A stretch of 64,000 nt of DNA, taken from the NCBI GenBank assembly GCA_963971425.1, contig OZ020515.1:18182291-18246290 (forward strand), written 5' to 3'. This DNA is from Bryoerythrophyllum caledonicum (taxonomy: Eukaryota > Streptophyta > Bryopsida > Pottiales > Pottiaceae). Under the pieces are notes generated by a model. It was given only the letters and a program-made list of their open reading frames with translations, was not told where the DNA came from and did not search any database. Below are positions 20,251-30,793 of the stretch, piece after piece; position 1 is the first letter of the stretch; each line of letters starts with the position of its first letter. A program made the position numbers and the translations under genes.

Positions 20251-21840
20251 TGAGAATTCACGGGGAATTGGGCTACAACTGGAATAGATGGCAGGAGAGT
20301 CCAGTCAGGTCTTCAATTCTCTTGTTCTTCAAATCTTCATATCTTCATATCTTCGATTCTTCAAACAGCTTCCCGTTGGCCCATCCTGTGGTGGCTCTAA
20401 ACGGGTTAAGAGTAAAAGTAAGGTGATAAGAACCCACGGCCTTCGACGGGTAAAACGGGACGGCCAGACCACAAGTTGAAATTGTCCGAAAGATTAGCTC
20501 ATAAAATTCAAACCCACGGTGACCAGCAATCGCGCCTCACCGGTGGGAACAACATAAATACGACCATGTGGGTGATCAACTGGACTTCGCCGCAACAAAA
20601 TTTACGAAGCAATATTGAAAAGAACTAGCCTCCAAATCCGGCTGGGAATAACAAAATAAAGACAACCAGCCTCCAAATCCGATTAGGAATAACAAGCCAC
20701 AAGCCACAACACACAAGTCTTCATGTCTACTTGTCTTCAAATCTTCATGTGTTCAAAAACACAAAGAAACTCAAAAGAAGTCTTCAAAAATACAATGGAA
20801 AAGCTTCCACCAAGGCTGTAACCTTCAAACAAGTGCCACAGATGACTTAAAATTCCAACTACTAAGTATAATAACTCTCTGAAAAGGTGCTACAAATAAC
20901 TAACACTCTTTCAAATTTCAAGTCATTCTAAACTACTGTCCGAAAGTTATATGAGTTCAAAGTTCTGCCCTTTAAGACATTTAATCGCTCATAACTTCTT
21001 CATCAAAACTCCAAATCTTAATTGTAACAGTTTTTTGGAGAGCTATGACAATGGTGCAGACACCTTTCAAATCTCAAACCATTCTAAACTACTGTCTAAA
21101 AGTTATGGCTTGTTGAAACCTCTGCCCTCTCAATGGATGGCCTCGGGTTTTCACAATTTCAAACCTTCCTAACTTTTGCAATTCAAATCCAACCAACTTG
21201 AATGATAAGTTCATGCAAATCTAAACAAAAGTTCTACAACTCCTAAAATTTTCAAAGAGAGACAAAAAAACTACAAACTTTGGTGTGCCCGAATCTCTGC
21301 TCCTCTTCGTTGGGTGGCAGCAGACCCTCCTCCACTCACACGCTTGTAACTCTTTGCCGACAACTCTAAATCAAGCGAACATTATCTCGTTGAAAGCGCA
21401 TCTTAAAGAGAAAGAAACCCTCAAAATTTGAATTCAAAATGTTTCTTACAACCAGCGTTATGGCCCATCAAACTCTCGGCTCTCTTCACCCACACACACA
21501 CACTCTAAAAGCATACTAGCTCTTTTTTAACCCAAAACCCGACTAAGAGGGAGAGAGAAGATGCCTACCTATCCTCTAGACCCTTAAGGAGGATAAGATC
21601 AGCCCATGTGCATATCACATGGGCCTCAAAACACCCATTGGCCCTAAGAAAACTCAAAAGATAAGTACATATTTATCTTTTAAGGTCAACAAACCTTTAG
21701 AGTTCTAACTAGGAGGTAAACTATCCTCTATCTACCATGTTTTAGTTTCTAACATTCAAATGGAACACAAAACACTTATATTTAGTATAAAGCTTCAATC
21801 AAAATCAAGTAGAGATAAAAACTAAAGTCAAAGAACAGTG
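20251..21840. other. AT-rich stretch inside E1 leader, no gene
   Basis: Composition changes sharply from the GC-rich leader at about 20250 and back at about 22510, suggesting an insertion of about 2.2 kb. Weak internal repeats occur (TTTCAAATTTCAAGTCATTC and TTTCAAATCTCAAACCATTC, each followed by TAAACTACTGTC and AAAGTTAT). I could not find its borders. Confidence 0.4.
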
Positions 21841-22278
21841 CTATTCCATCTGCAAGAACTTGAGGATGCGCTTGATAGTAATTGCGATGTAATCTGCACA
21901 TTGAGTCTTCGTCAAAGGATTCACTGGCCCTTCTAACCAACGATGGTGGCCAGCGCTTACCTCAATTGGCCTAGGTATACAAAAATAATGGTCTTCGTTC
22001 AAGCCCTCGAAACTTCCTTCAAATGTCACTTCACGAGTGCCCGGTTCAACACATCCAGTTTGAAGTAAGATTACTAAAACACGAGCGTCATTTTGGAGAT
22101 TACCATGCTAACGTTGCTCAACACGAGGCTGGTTTAGCGGACGAGAAGATCCAGCTTCATCTTGAGGGTGGAATGGCAATGGTGTGGAAACCGCCGGTTG
22201 GGATGGTTGAATTGGCAACTGAGACAAGGAAAGCTGTAAATCTACCTCCGGTTCAGACTTTAGATCTTGTGACTCCAT
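21841..22278 (-). CDS. Unrecognised 145-codon frame with one TAG
   Basis: From ATG at 22278 (MESQDLKSEPEVDLQLSLSQ) to the stop at 21841 the minus strand is open except for one TAG at 22108. The first part is Gln/Ser/Pro-rich; after the stop comes a better ordered region with CVEPGTREVTFEGSFEGL, HYFCIPRPIEV and an Ile/Lys-rich end (IAITIKRILKFLQME). I do not recognise the family, and no zinc finger or membrane segment is seen. It lies in the AT-rich insert within the E1 leader and on the opposite strand to E1, so it probably belongs to another element. If the TAG is a decayed CAG, the frame was once complete. Confidence 0.4.
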
Positions 22279-22284
22279 AAAAAC

Positions 22285-22772
22285 CTGTAGTTCGACATTT
22301 TAGCTCGAACTACAAATCCAAACACAAACTTTAAGAACGTAAAAGAATACTTCGAATTGGTGAATATTATCTACGGCTTTTGCTTTTTAAACAATCCAAT
22401 GAGTAATAAGCGTCATCTTAAAGCTACTGGAAGCGTCACCAATAAGTTTTGTCCTCCTAATCAAAGATCTTTCCAAAATATTAACAAGTATATATTTTAC
22501 ACACTATAGATATTTACATCAGGACAGCATGTGCGGACCTCACCGACTCTGGTGAGAGGACATGACTGGCATGGAGAGTGTGCGCGGACCGCGTGTGTGA
22601 AACAGCTCTCAAAGACGAGGCGGAAGCTCTCGAAGAGGAATAGAGCCTACTGCACCAGCAGGTGAAGAAGAAGAGGAGTAAAGAGACCCCACAGCCGAGG
22701 CCAGGGGTAAGCAGCCCCCACACGGCGAAGGCAAGACGAACCGGTACCGATTTCCCCTAGCTTGACTTCGGC
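22285..22772 (+). other. End of insert and last part of E1 leader
   Basis: The sequence is AT-rich up to about 22510, then GC-rich leader phrases return (GTGTGCGCGGACCGCGTGTG) up to the gag start. No gene is seen. Confidence 0.4.
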
Positions 22773-24834
22773 ATGGCTCTCTCTCTGGTAAGAGATATCT
22801 CTCTTATCATTCCAAAGGATCCTCTTGAACTCACGGAGCTCAAAGAGGACCTTCTCTCCATGGGATGTCTCTCTCTCTTCGATTTGTGCTGGGGGTTTCG
22901 TATCGAGTCCACGGTGCAGGAGATGCGTCAGGATCCCTTGCCAGAGCCGGAGGGGGATAGTATCCGCGCTTGCCCCGAAAACTGGACCATGGGGAGGTGG
23001 CACAAGGTGTACGGGTTTCCGTGCCAAGGCATGGGATGGACGAGTTTGAAGAAGGAGTATGCCAAAGGGAGGTTCGGGCCCAAGGACGCCAAGAACGGCT
23101 ATGCATTGCAAGATTGCTTGAAATCCCGTGCCAAGCTGGTCTTCTCATTCCTTTTACCCATTTTGTACCCTGAGAGATCCACCCGAGTCACCGCCACTCT
23201 TGCTATCACATTGTACGGAGCTTACCTAGGGAAGAGGACGGTGAATTGGGCCATCATCGTGAAGGACGTAGTACTGAGGTTGACCAAGAGTGTGGGGAGC
23301 ACCAGGCGCTTTCCCATCTGTCCATTCGTGATCCATCTCTATCAATTCTTCAAGGAGACTACTTCAGACGAGGACGTGGTGTATGGGACGCAACTCATGT
23401 TGAGGAAGTTCGAGGGATCGGAGTCGGAGCACGAGCCAGGATCGGAAGGAGGGAGCAGCGCATCCCAATCAGAGGAGGAAGCACCACCACCCCCCAGCAA
23501 CAGAGGCAACGACAAGGCGGAGCTCCTTCCACACGGACTCGCGCAGCTATTCGAGCAGCAGCCACCAGTGCATCTCTACTCGGAGGTAAGACTTACAAGG
23601 CCTCCGAGTTGGTAGAAGCTCTCCGTGTATATGTAGATGACGTGGATAGGACTTTGAGACATGTGAGTGGCTTGGTGGGCAATCCACCTAGCCATGGATT
23701 GGTGGCAACAATCAAGGAAAAGATGGAAGGTGCTAGGGACCTCCGCCTCATGGAGCAGAAGGTTGACCGACTCAACCTCGACATGGCCAAGATGAAGAGT
23801 TGGGCGTTGGAGGTAGAGAAGAGTTGGAAGGAGGCGTTTCTCCAAGTCAATGCCTCAGTATCAGCGTTACAGCACGTGGAGGAGGCATTACACTTTCCAG
23901 CAGATGCGGTATTGAAGGCCAAAATGTTTGATGCCAAGTTGGAGAGAGATGGTCATATTTCCAGCAAGAGGATAAATGCTTTCATGGTGGAACAAACGGT
24001 GAAGCTGGAGACAACTTATGCTAACATGAGGATGTTGGTGAGTAACCTCACCCATATTCCGCCCAAGATTGTGGAGGATTCTGATAGCTCAGGCAAGGAT
24101 GCCAATTCGGATTCGAAAGCTGATTCGGAGAAGCAAGACTTAAGGGACCAAGCCCTTCCAATTGGGAAGGGTGTGATTTATCTGGATAGCCCGGTTTTGC
24201 CCTCACGGACTCCACTTGTGGAAGTTACTGCCTGCCATTTTCCTTCAGATATCACCACACAGGTATAGAGCGGGAGGAAGGAGAGCACGGGTGCCACGAT
24301 GGAGCCTCCGTGCACAACTCTCCTTCGTGAGTTTTTCCTTGGAGACCTTGGTCGCCCTACACCGACCGTTGCTCCTTTGCAGGGCATGTCTCCTTTTGGG
24401 AAGACCACTAGTGAGAGTTTAGCTTACTTGCACCTTCCAGTGCGGACTGAGGGCAAGCTCGGACCCACCTCCATTCAGGAGGCCTTCATTGGGACTCCGA
24501 GCCTGGTACCGGTCCTTCCGGCCCGGTCCAAACCCCACCAGGGCACAACTTCCGTGCTACTCACTCCGGGTGGCCCGGATGCCTCTTTGACTTTGACGGA
24601 GGCCTTGCCTCAGTCATCCATGGCCGGATCGGCACCCTCTTCATTTGCAGATTTGTTATCCCTTCTTGGGACGCTTGCGAAGGCCGCGGCCAACCCGACT
24701 TTGAGCAAGAGCGCAAAGCGGAAGAGGAGGGAAGAGAAGAGAAGACTTGAGGAGTTGACTCTCGGACTTGGCCTCGGGTTATCTATAGAGAACCATGAAG
24801 ATGTAGTTTTTGTAGGGCTAAGTTAAAAAGGAAA
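22773..24834 (+). pseudogene. E1 gag-like protein
   Basis: The ATG at 22773 opens MALSLVRDISLIIPKDPLEL. The frame shifts once near 23460 (in a Ser/Gln/Glu-rich linker), then continues to 24834 with one TAG at 24266. Blocks shared with the E2 protein are a WGFRIES-type motif, GYALQDCLKSRAKLVFSFLL and the LYPERSTR...LYGAYLGK region. The middle (about 23740-23900) is helical and charged (MEQKVDRLNLDMAKMKSWAL), likely coiled coil. The C-terminus is basic (KSAKRKRREEKRRLEELTL). I see no CCHC zinc knuckle. Position before the protease argues for gag. It would form the virus-like particle; this is inference from position and pairing with E2. Confidence 0.65.
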
Positions 24835-25187
24835 AATATAGATACAATCTTCATTTTGTAAACCCTAAACTCTGAATCCTCAATTTCAATTTTTTAAATC
24901 AACGTTCAAGAGTACTATACATTATGCTAAGACACTAAATCGTGGATTTTTCTAATAATGAGAATACGAGGCCTTTCATCCACGGCCATAGGGTATTTTA
25001 TGAAACTAGAGCAAGTCATCCTTTTATTTTTATCCAACACTTTCATTATAGTGTAAAACAATCCACGGCCATAGACCCTCTTGTGAGCTTAAAAAATGTC
25101 TTATGCACACAAACTTGTTTTTAAACTCAATTTTTTCTGCTCTAAATCCCTTTATTTCTGCTCACTGCTCACTGCTCACAAAATAGC
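24835..25187. other. Possible small insertion between gag and protease
   Basis: This AT-rich, non-coding stretch ends in TGCTCACTGCTCACTGCTCA then CAAAATAGC, the GTGAGC-type terminus seen at 10609 and 16103-18254. CATCCACGGCCATAG occurs twice (near 24978 and 25060). I could not identify a matching left end or target duplication, so insertion is only suggested. Confidence 0.35.
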
Positions 25188-25190
25188 ATT

Positions 25191-26085
25191 TCCTTTTATG
25201 GAGGATCTGGAGTCAACCTCATGACCGAGGAAATTGCCAATGACATGGGATATACAACCTTTGATCCCACAAATCAGGTCCTTAGGATGGCCGACCAATC
25301 TCGAGTCTTACCTTTAGGGAGGTTATTGGGCATCCCCACTAAAATAGGTCTGATCACCTACCCCCTCAATTATGTCATACTCAAAGTCGAAATGGGTAAG
25401 CCTTTCCCATTACTCCTTGGATGACCGTGGTTATATCCTGCAGATGTGCGGGTGAACTGGGGTAACAAGGAGTTCACATTCGGCAAGCCACCTATCTCCA
25501 TCCCATGGAAACACGAAGAAGCCATGGGGGAAACAAGTGACAACAAAGGCTACACCTCCAATTGGTCAGACCAGGAACGAGCGGACTCCACCTCGTCATA
25601 CCTTGTGGAGAACTTTCAAGACCAAGTCGAAACAGACTACGGGTTCCTCGAGGCAGTCTAGGAACAAGGAAAAGTAGAGGAGTTGGGCGAGGAAGAGCCC
25701 GGACCGGATGCTTACCCATTGCCACATGAAGATCGCTCCTTAATGGAGGCTTTGCTGAATCTTACCCAAGATTGGCTAAGGAAGCAACTGGAAGATGGGA
25801 CTCTTTCGATACAAGAGGGAGAACACATTCAGATTCTCTCACAGTGGAGCGATCCAAGCTTGCTCGGATTGGATGGAGCGGATCGCACCAAACCAGTCGT
25901 GTCTCCTGAAGATTACAACACCATCGAGGTCCTTCCAAGCAAGCCTTTAACCTCGGGAAAAACTTAACAAAGAAAGAAAGGAGGTTGTACACTAAACTCT
26001 TGCAAGAGTTTGCGGATGATTCGCTTGGGAGACTTTTCATCTGACCAGTATACGCGCCAGGCTAGGAGAGCACCGAATCGATCTA
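25191..26085 (+). pseudogene. E1 aspartic protease and pol linker
   Basis: The retropepsin-like region starts at YGGSGVNLMTEEIAND, where related elements have an Asp (DGGSGVN) at the position read here as Tyr, so the catalytic residue may be lost. RMADQSRVLPLGRLLG and PFPLLLG then PWLYPADVR follow, typical of plant Ty3/gypsy proteases. A TGA at 25422 sits where the family has Arg (GRPW). A TAG lies at 25659. The linker ends with frameshifts near 25965 and 26045 before the reverse transcriptase. The protease should process the polyprotein. Confidence 0.75.
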
Positions 26086-26784
26086 ATAGAGGGTGTTGTA
26101 CTTGTCAGACAACGCCAATACCGCCTGAATCCTAAGTATTCACTTATGGTAAAGGAGGAATTGAATAAACTATTGAAGGCGAGGTTCATCTACTCGGTCA
26201 ACAACTCGGAGTGGGTATCACCCATAGTGATCGTACCCAAGAAGGTAGGACGAGATGGGAAGGTAAAAATCCGTGTGTGCCAAGATTTCCGTAAGTTGAA
26301 CTCGGCTACTAAGAAAGTCTATTACTTCCCCCTTTCTTTCATTGACATGGTACTGGATCACGTAGCAGGGCATGAGTGCTTTAGCTTCATGGACGATTTC
26401 TCCGGGTACAACCAAGTATCTATTAGGTAGGACGACCAATTGAAGACCACATTTACGACCGAGTGGGGCACCTTTGCGTTCAACCGAATGCCCTTTGGGC
26501 TGTGTAACGCACCCGACACTTTTCAGCGCCTAATGATGGACATTTTCCAGGATTTCCTCAAGCACTTCCTGGAAGTGTTTATAGATGACTTTGCAGTGTT
26601 TAGTACACACCAAGATCATTTGGATTACTTGGGGAAGACGTTCTAGAGGTGCCGAGAAACCAACCTGAAACTACACCCGGGTAAGTGTTTCTTTGGGATG
26701 CTCTCGGGCGTACTTCTTGGCCATGTCGTAAGCAAGGACGGGTTACATGTCGACATCAATAAGGTGAAGGCAATACTCTAGCTG
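26086..26784 (+). pseudogene. E1 reverse transcriptase
   Basis: Clear Ty3/gypsy RT: an RQRQYRLNPKYSLMVKEEL lead-in, SEWVSPIVIVPKK, DFRKLN, CFSFMDDFSGYNQV (first catalytic Asp), TEWGTFAFNRMPFGLCNAP, FIDDFAVFS (the Y/F-x-DD box), and LHPGKCFFG in the connection. It copies the element RNA into DNA in the particle. TAG stops at 26428, 26644 and 26779 break an otherwise continuous frame. Confidence 0.95.
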
Positions 26785-27347
26785 TTGGCGCCGGCCAATG
26801 TGCGAGAGATACGAGGATTCCTAGGATGTGTAGGCTACTACCGGCGTTTCATCAACAAGTACGCCCAACTGGCCGCACCTTTCAAGGAGCTACTCAAGAA
26901 GGATAAGGAGTTCGTGTGGACGGAACAAAGACAGTCGGCCTTTGAAGAGCTCAAGGTACGAGTGTCGTCCGCTCCTATCCTATCCCCACCCCAATGGGAT
27001 AAGGATTTCCACGTTACTCTTGACGCGTCAGGATGGTGTCTAGGAGCAATTTTGTGGCAGGAAGGACTTGGCAAGTATACGCTTGTAAGAAGTTCCGCCA
27101 TTATCTCCTCGGATACAAGATTGTTTTCCACACCGACCATGACTCACTGAAGTACCTCGTGAAGAAGCCCGACGTTTCAGGAAAAATTGCTCGCTGGATA
27201 CTTCTACTTCAAGAGTTTAACTACAAAGTCAGGGTCAAACCCGGCAAGGCCAATCAAATCGCCGATTATTTGTCTCGCCAAAGAGGGCCGGAGAGTACAC
27301 AAGACCTCAAGACAGAATTCCCCGACGAATTCCCGGACTCGAGCTAG
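26785..27347 (+). pseudogene. E1 RNase H domain, internally deleted
   Basis: NVREIRGFLGCVGYYRRFI is followed by LDASGWCLGAIL (RNase H first Asp), then a frame change near 27085 that skips the usual Glu-containing helix, continuing as KKFRHYLLGYKIVFHTDHDS (third Asp) and GKANQIADYLSR. Roughly 30 residues are missing compared with related elements. TAG at 27345 ends the frame. Confidence 0.9.
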
Positions 27348-27788
27348 GAATGCAACCTGAAGGACAACGCGGACCTAAACCCGGGCATACCTCAAGGGCG
27401 CCATGCCGAACAGCACGCATCCGAGTCAAGTACCCCTTATATGGGGGAGGTTTACGCCGAAGGCCTATGGCGGACCAAGGAGGACGTGACAGCCTTCTAG
27501 ACACATCATGAGGAAGAATCGGAGTACTAGGACATCCGAGCCTACCTCTTCACTTAGACGTACCCAGAAGGGTGCAGTAGAGAGGAGAAGGCCGTGTTCC
27601 AGCATAAGAGCTGAAGGAGAGAAGACTTGTCATCTACGCCCTACACGATGACCCGACGAGAGGACACTTTGCCGTGATGAGTACGGTGGAACGGATCCGA
27701 GCAGCGGGGTACTAGTGGCAGCATCTCCACAAAGACGTGACGTCACAAGTTGCGACCCATGCCAACGAATCGGCAACCCAGCCACCCG
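27348..27788 (+). pseudogene. E1 integrase N-terminal region
   Basis: In the same frame as 27345 the reading continues through TAG at 27498, 27528 and 27555 and TGA at 27612, with THHEEESEY and DIRAYLFT. Further on, another frame gives CDPCQRIGNPA, the C-x-x-C half of the HHCC zinc finger that precedes retroviral-type integrases. The CACTA element cuts in right after it. Confidence 0.65.
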
Positions 27789-29502
27789 CACTATAACAAA
27801 CCCGTGTTTTTTGTAACACGGTGAAAAACATGCCTAAACGTCAAAAGTAACATGTTGTTGCGTCAATGTTGATGTCATCTAAAATCCGTCTAGATGAACA
27901 GGCCAAAAACGTCAAAAAATTTGTCGTAACATGGTTGTCAATTTTTTGACATCTAATTGAACGTGGCCTGAAATGTGTGGGAAAGGGCTCCACGTGGAGG
28001 GGGGCCATGTCCACATGAGCTATGTTTTCCTTTGGGCAGCGTCACGCGGGATTTTTTTCATCCAACTCCATTTTGAGCGGGCAGTGACGTGGAATTTAAG
28101 AATTGTTGACTTGGACCCGAAGAATTATGACGTGGACAACCCACGTCAGCGGACGTCATGCTTTTAGAGCATTTTTCGTCCACACAAGGCTGCTATTTTT
28201 TACGTTCGTTTTGACATGCTCGTGTTGCTCATGACATCAATCCTGACGTTGTCGCATTCTGCCTATATGTTGTCATTGACCTTTTTCATGCTAGAGATCA
28301 TGTTCACTTGAACATCTAGCATGTTCTTTTTGACATTTTTCTAAACATGTTTCTAAAAATGATCAAAACCCTAATGTGTGTGATTTGGCGCTTGCTGGGG
28401 CCATTGATAAACGAGCATGGGTGTGCGACGACCTAGGTCACAGCTTCGGCGCTCAAGAGGATCTACAGAGCTGGAGTTTGGCCCTATGTGGATGGGAGAG
28501 TTGCGGTTTGCAGCTTGGAGCGACCTGCGCCACGAGGAGGAATTCGGCGCAAAGATGATTGCGAGGTGGAGCTCCGCGCAAGTTCGTGTTAGAACGACAT
28601 ACCTGCAGTTTGATGCGAAGACCTCACGACGTGCTTCACAAGTTCTAAGTGAGTGGAGGATGTACCGGCCTTGCTGCTGCAGCCCCTCTCCGCGGTGGCG
28701 AATATTGAACTTGGCTATGGCTAGGATTTCCTAGCCATGGCTGAGGTCAGCTATGGCTGGGGTAAGCCGGCTATGGCCAAAGCTCCCCCTACATTCATCT
28801 TCCATTTTAGCTCTCTCCTTGTCGTCTTGATTTGCCGCAAATCGCCTTCCTTGCTCCCAAAAAGCTCCGTCATCACCGCTCCATGGCTCCCGCCATAGCT
28901 GCCGCCATAGCCATCGCCATAGCCACCGCCATAGCCGCCGTTGCTTTGCTCCATCACCTTCAAGTTGCCTCTTTCTACTCGTTGTTCTCCTAATCTCCCT
29001 CCTCTTAGCATTGTAGTGAGCTTCGCCACTCCCCACCTCCCACTTTTATCACCTAAGTTCAATTTGCTCTCACCTACATTTCCAAAAGTAAAGTGTAGAT
29101 GCTGTGGAGGTTGTTTTTGTGTTAGTCGCCCTTTGGCTCTTCCTTCCTTGCAACATATTTCATCCACTACGGATGAAAGCCGCCCATTTCCTCAGTTTTT
29201 TGCTTTTGGGCAGCAGGCTGCTGTCATTGTACAGTAAAATTAAATGCAATTGTCGCTGACGTGGACATCCCGTGTTTTCTATGATGTCACAGTCTGACGT
29301 GGTCACGTTTCTTTTGACGTCACCAAAAAACATGCATGTCTACGGTGACATCAACGCGTTTTATCTTTAACAGGAACACGTTTATTGCAAAATCAAACTA
29401 AATTCGAGGTACTGCAACAATTTTTTGACTAACGTGTGACATCACAGAAAACACAACACGTAATAGCCTTGACGACACCAAAACCATGGTTTTCTTATAG
29501 TG
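27789..29502. mobile_element. Non-autonomous CACTA (En/Spm) element
   Basis: The element begins CACTATAACAAACCCGTG and ends (in complement) CACTATAAGAAAACCATGG, flanked by a CCG duplication (27786-27788 and 29503-29505), the 3-bp signature of CACTA elements. Subterminal ACGTC/GACGT-rich repeats occur at both ends (TAACATG, ACGTCAAAA, TGACGTC). The E1 integrase frame on the two sides joins exactly when the element plus one CCG is ignored. There is no transposase; the interior has sequence of more genic composition, including a GYGG-repeat frame. Confidence 0.95.
28376..29240. other. Gene-like interior of the CACTA element
   Basis: A GC-richer interior holds a 12-base repeat (GCCATAGCCACC type, 28890-28945). 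On the minus strand it reads as Gly/Tyr-rich GGYGGGYGDGYGGSYGGSHG, and is followed on the same strand by SKEGDLRQIKTTRREL. It may be a captured host-gene fragment. The low complexity prevents identification. Confidence 0.3.
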
Positions 29503-30457
29503 CCGTAACCACTGGCCCTTGACTCCTATCATTCCCTTAGCACCATTCGAAAAATGGGGGATTGACTTCATTGGTCCCATCTTTCCGGTGAGCAAAAATT
29601 GGAGTAGATACATTATCCTAGCAACGGATTCTGCCACCAAGTGGGTCGAAGCCCAAGCTACCAAGAGGAATGACGCCATCACTGGTGCGACCTTCCTCTT
29701 TGAGCAAATATGTATGAGGTTTGGTCACCCCCTTGAGATAGTTAGTGACAGAGGAACCCACTTTCTGAATGAAGTAGTCCTAGATCTAACCTCCACGTAC
29801 GCCATCAAGCATAGGAAGACCACGCCATATAACCCGAAGGCCAACGGTCTCACCGAATGTGCAAATGGTATAGTAGGAGGAATCCTCAAAAAAGTAGTCG
29901 CAGCCCACAAAACAGACTGGAATAAGAAGCTTTTCTCCATAGTGTACACCTACAACACGATGAGGAAAACCACCACCGGAAAGAGCTCCTACTTCCTAGT
30001 CCATGGGCAGGAGGTACTACAGCACATCGAAACGGAAATTGAAACGCATAGGGTCTTGGCATCCAAACATGCCAATCGAGATACCTCCTTGGAAACCCGG
30101 TTTGCGGACCTTGATGCCCTGGAAGAAACCCGAAGCGATGCGCTACAACAAACAATTCAAGTCCAAGCCCGGCGGAAGAGGACTTACGACCTGAAGCTTA
30201 CCAACAACAAGGGCATTGAAGTAGGGACACTAGTCTTACTCTTTGATAGCCGACACCAAGGATTTTCAGGTAAACTACATCGCAAATGGATGGGGCCATA
30301 TGAGGTACATAAGGTATTCCCCAATAGCTCCCTACAACTAAAAGATTTACAAAGAACCTTCTTGGAGACCCGGACCAATGGGTCACGGATCAAACTTTAT
30401 TGCGAGAATGGAAGTACAGAGGTCGACTTCTCTGATTGCAAGGACGCTCTCATGTGA
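29503..30457 (+). CDS. E1 integrase catalytic core and C-terminal domain
   Basis: Open without stops to TGA at 30457 (312 codons from the first ATG at 29522). The DDE core shows FEKWGIDFIGPIF (first Asp), HPLEIVSDRGTHF (second Asp) and YNPKANGLTECANGIV (Glu), with rve-type spacing. The C-terminal part has RKRTYDLKL, VGTLVLLFDSR, GFSGKLHRKWMGPYEV and SLQLKDL, the GPY/F module of gypsy integrases. It would insert the cDNA into the genome. It is the best-preserved part of E1, but its N-terminal zinc finger is separated by the CACTA insertion. Confidence 0.9.
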
Positions 30458-30468
30458 GAAGGGGATGA

Positions 30469-30793
30469 TGTCGTACCATGAATTTTCAAAACTTTTTAGT
30501 TAGTCAATTAGGAAGAGTTAGCTTATACCAAATAGTTGGTTGGAAGGCTAGGGTTAAACCAAGTGTTAATCTTTAGACAGTATTAGTCTAGGAAAAATAA
30601 AGAGAAAGTAGGAATCCTTAAGATGGATAAGTATCGACCCGAGACCGCCCCTTAAACCCGGGCCACCCCGAGGATTCTAGTTCATGAGCTCATGGGTCAT
30701 GAGGCACACCGAGCCTCCAGCCCATGCCGAGACTCAAACCAACCACAAGTCAACTCAAGGACCGAGAGATACCCTGAGAAGGAGTAAGGTAAG
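30469..30793 (+). repeat. E1 3' LTR, truncated
   Basis: It starts TGTCGTACCATG after a purine-rich tract (GAGAAGGGGATGA, probable polypurine primer). It matches the 5' LTR across 325 bases and is uninterrupted at the site where the 5' LTR carries the hairpin element. It is cut by E2 at 30793; the missing rest of the LTR was not found to the right. Confidence 0.85.

Larger units (their letters stand above)
15825..30793 (+). mobile_element. Ty3/gypsy LTR retrotransposon E1 with nested insertions
   Basis: The 5' LTR (from 15825, TGTCGTACCA) and the 3' LTR (from 30469, TGTCGTACCA) align for 325 bases with about 16 differences once the insertion at 16103 is removed. The order gag-like, protease, RT, RNase H, integrase, LTR defines Ty3/gypsy. 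The element is interrupted by a TIR element in the 5' LTR, a hAT-type element at 18761, a possible insertion around 24840-25190 and a CACTA element at 27789. The 3' LTR is cut at 30793 by element E2. Coding parts carry many TAG stops. The 5' LTR and leader are very long and GC-rich (to about 22770). Confidence 0.9.

Noticed and set aside
19529-20261. Several overlapping GC-rich frames on both strands
   Set aside because: They arise from degenerate GCGGAACC-type leader repeats; none has a domain or a consistent frame preference.
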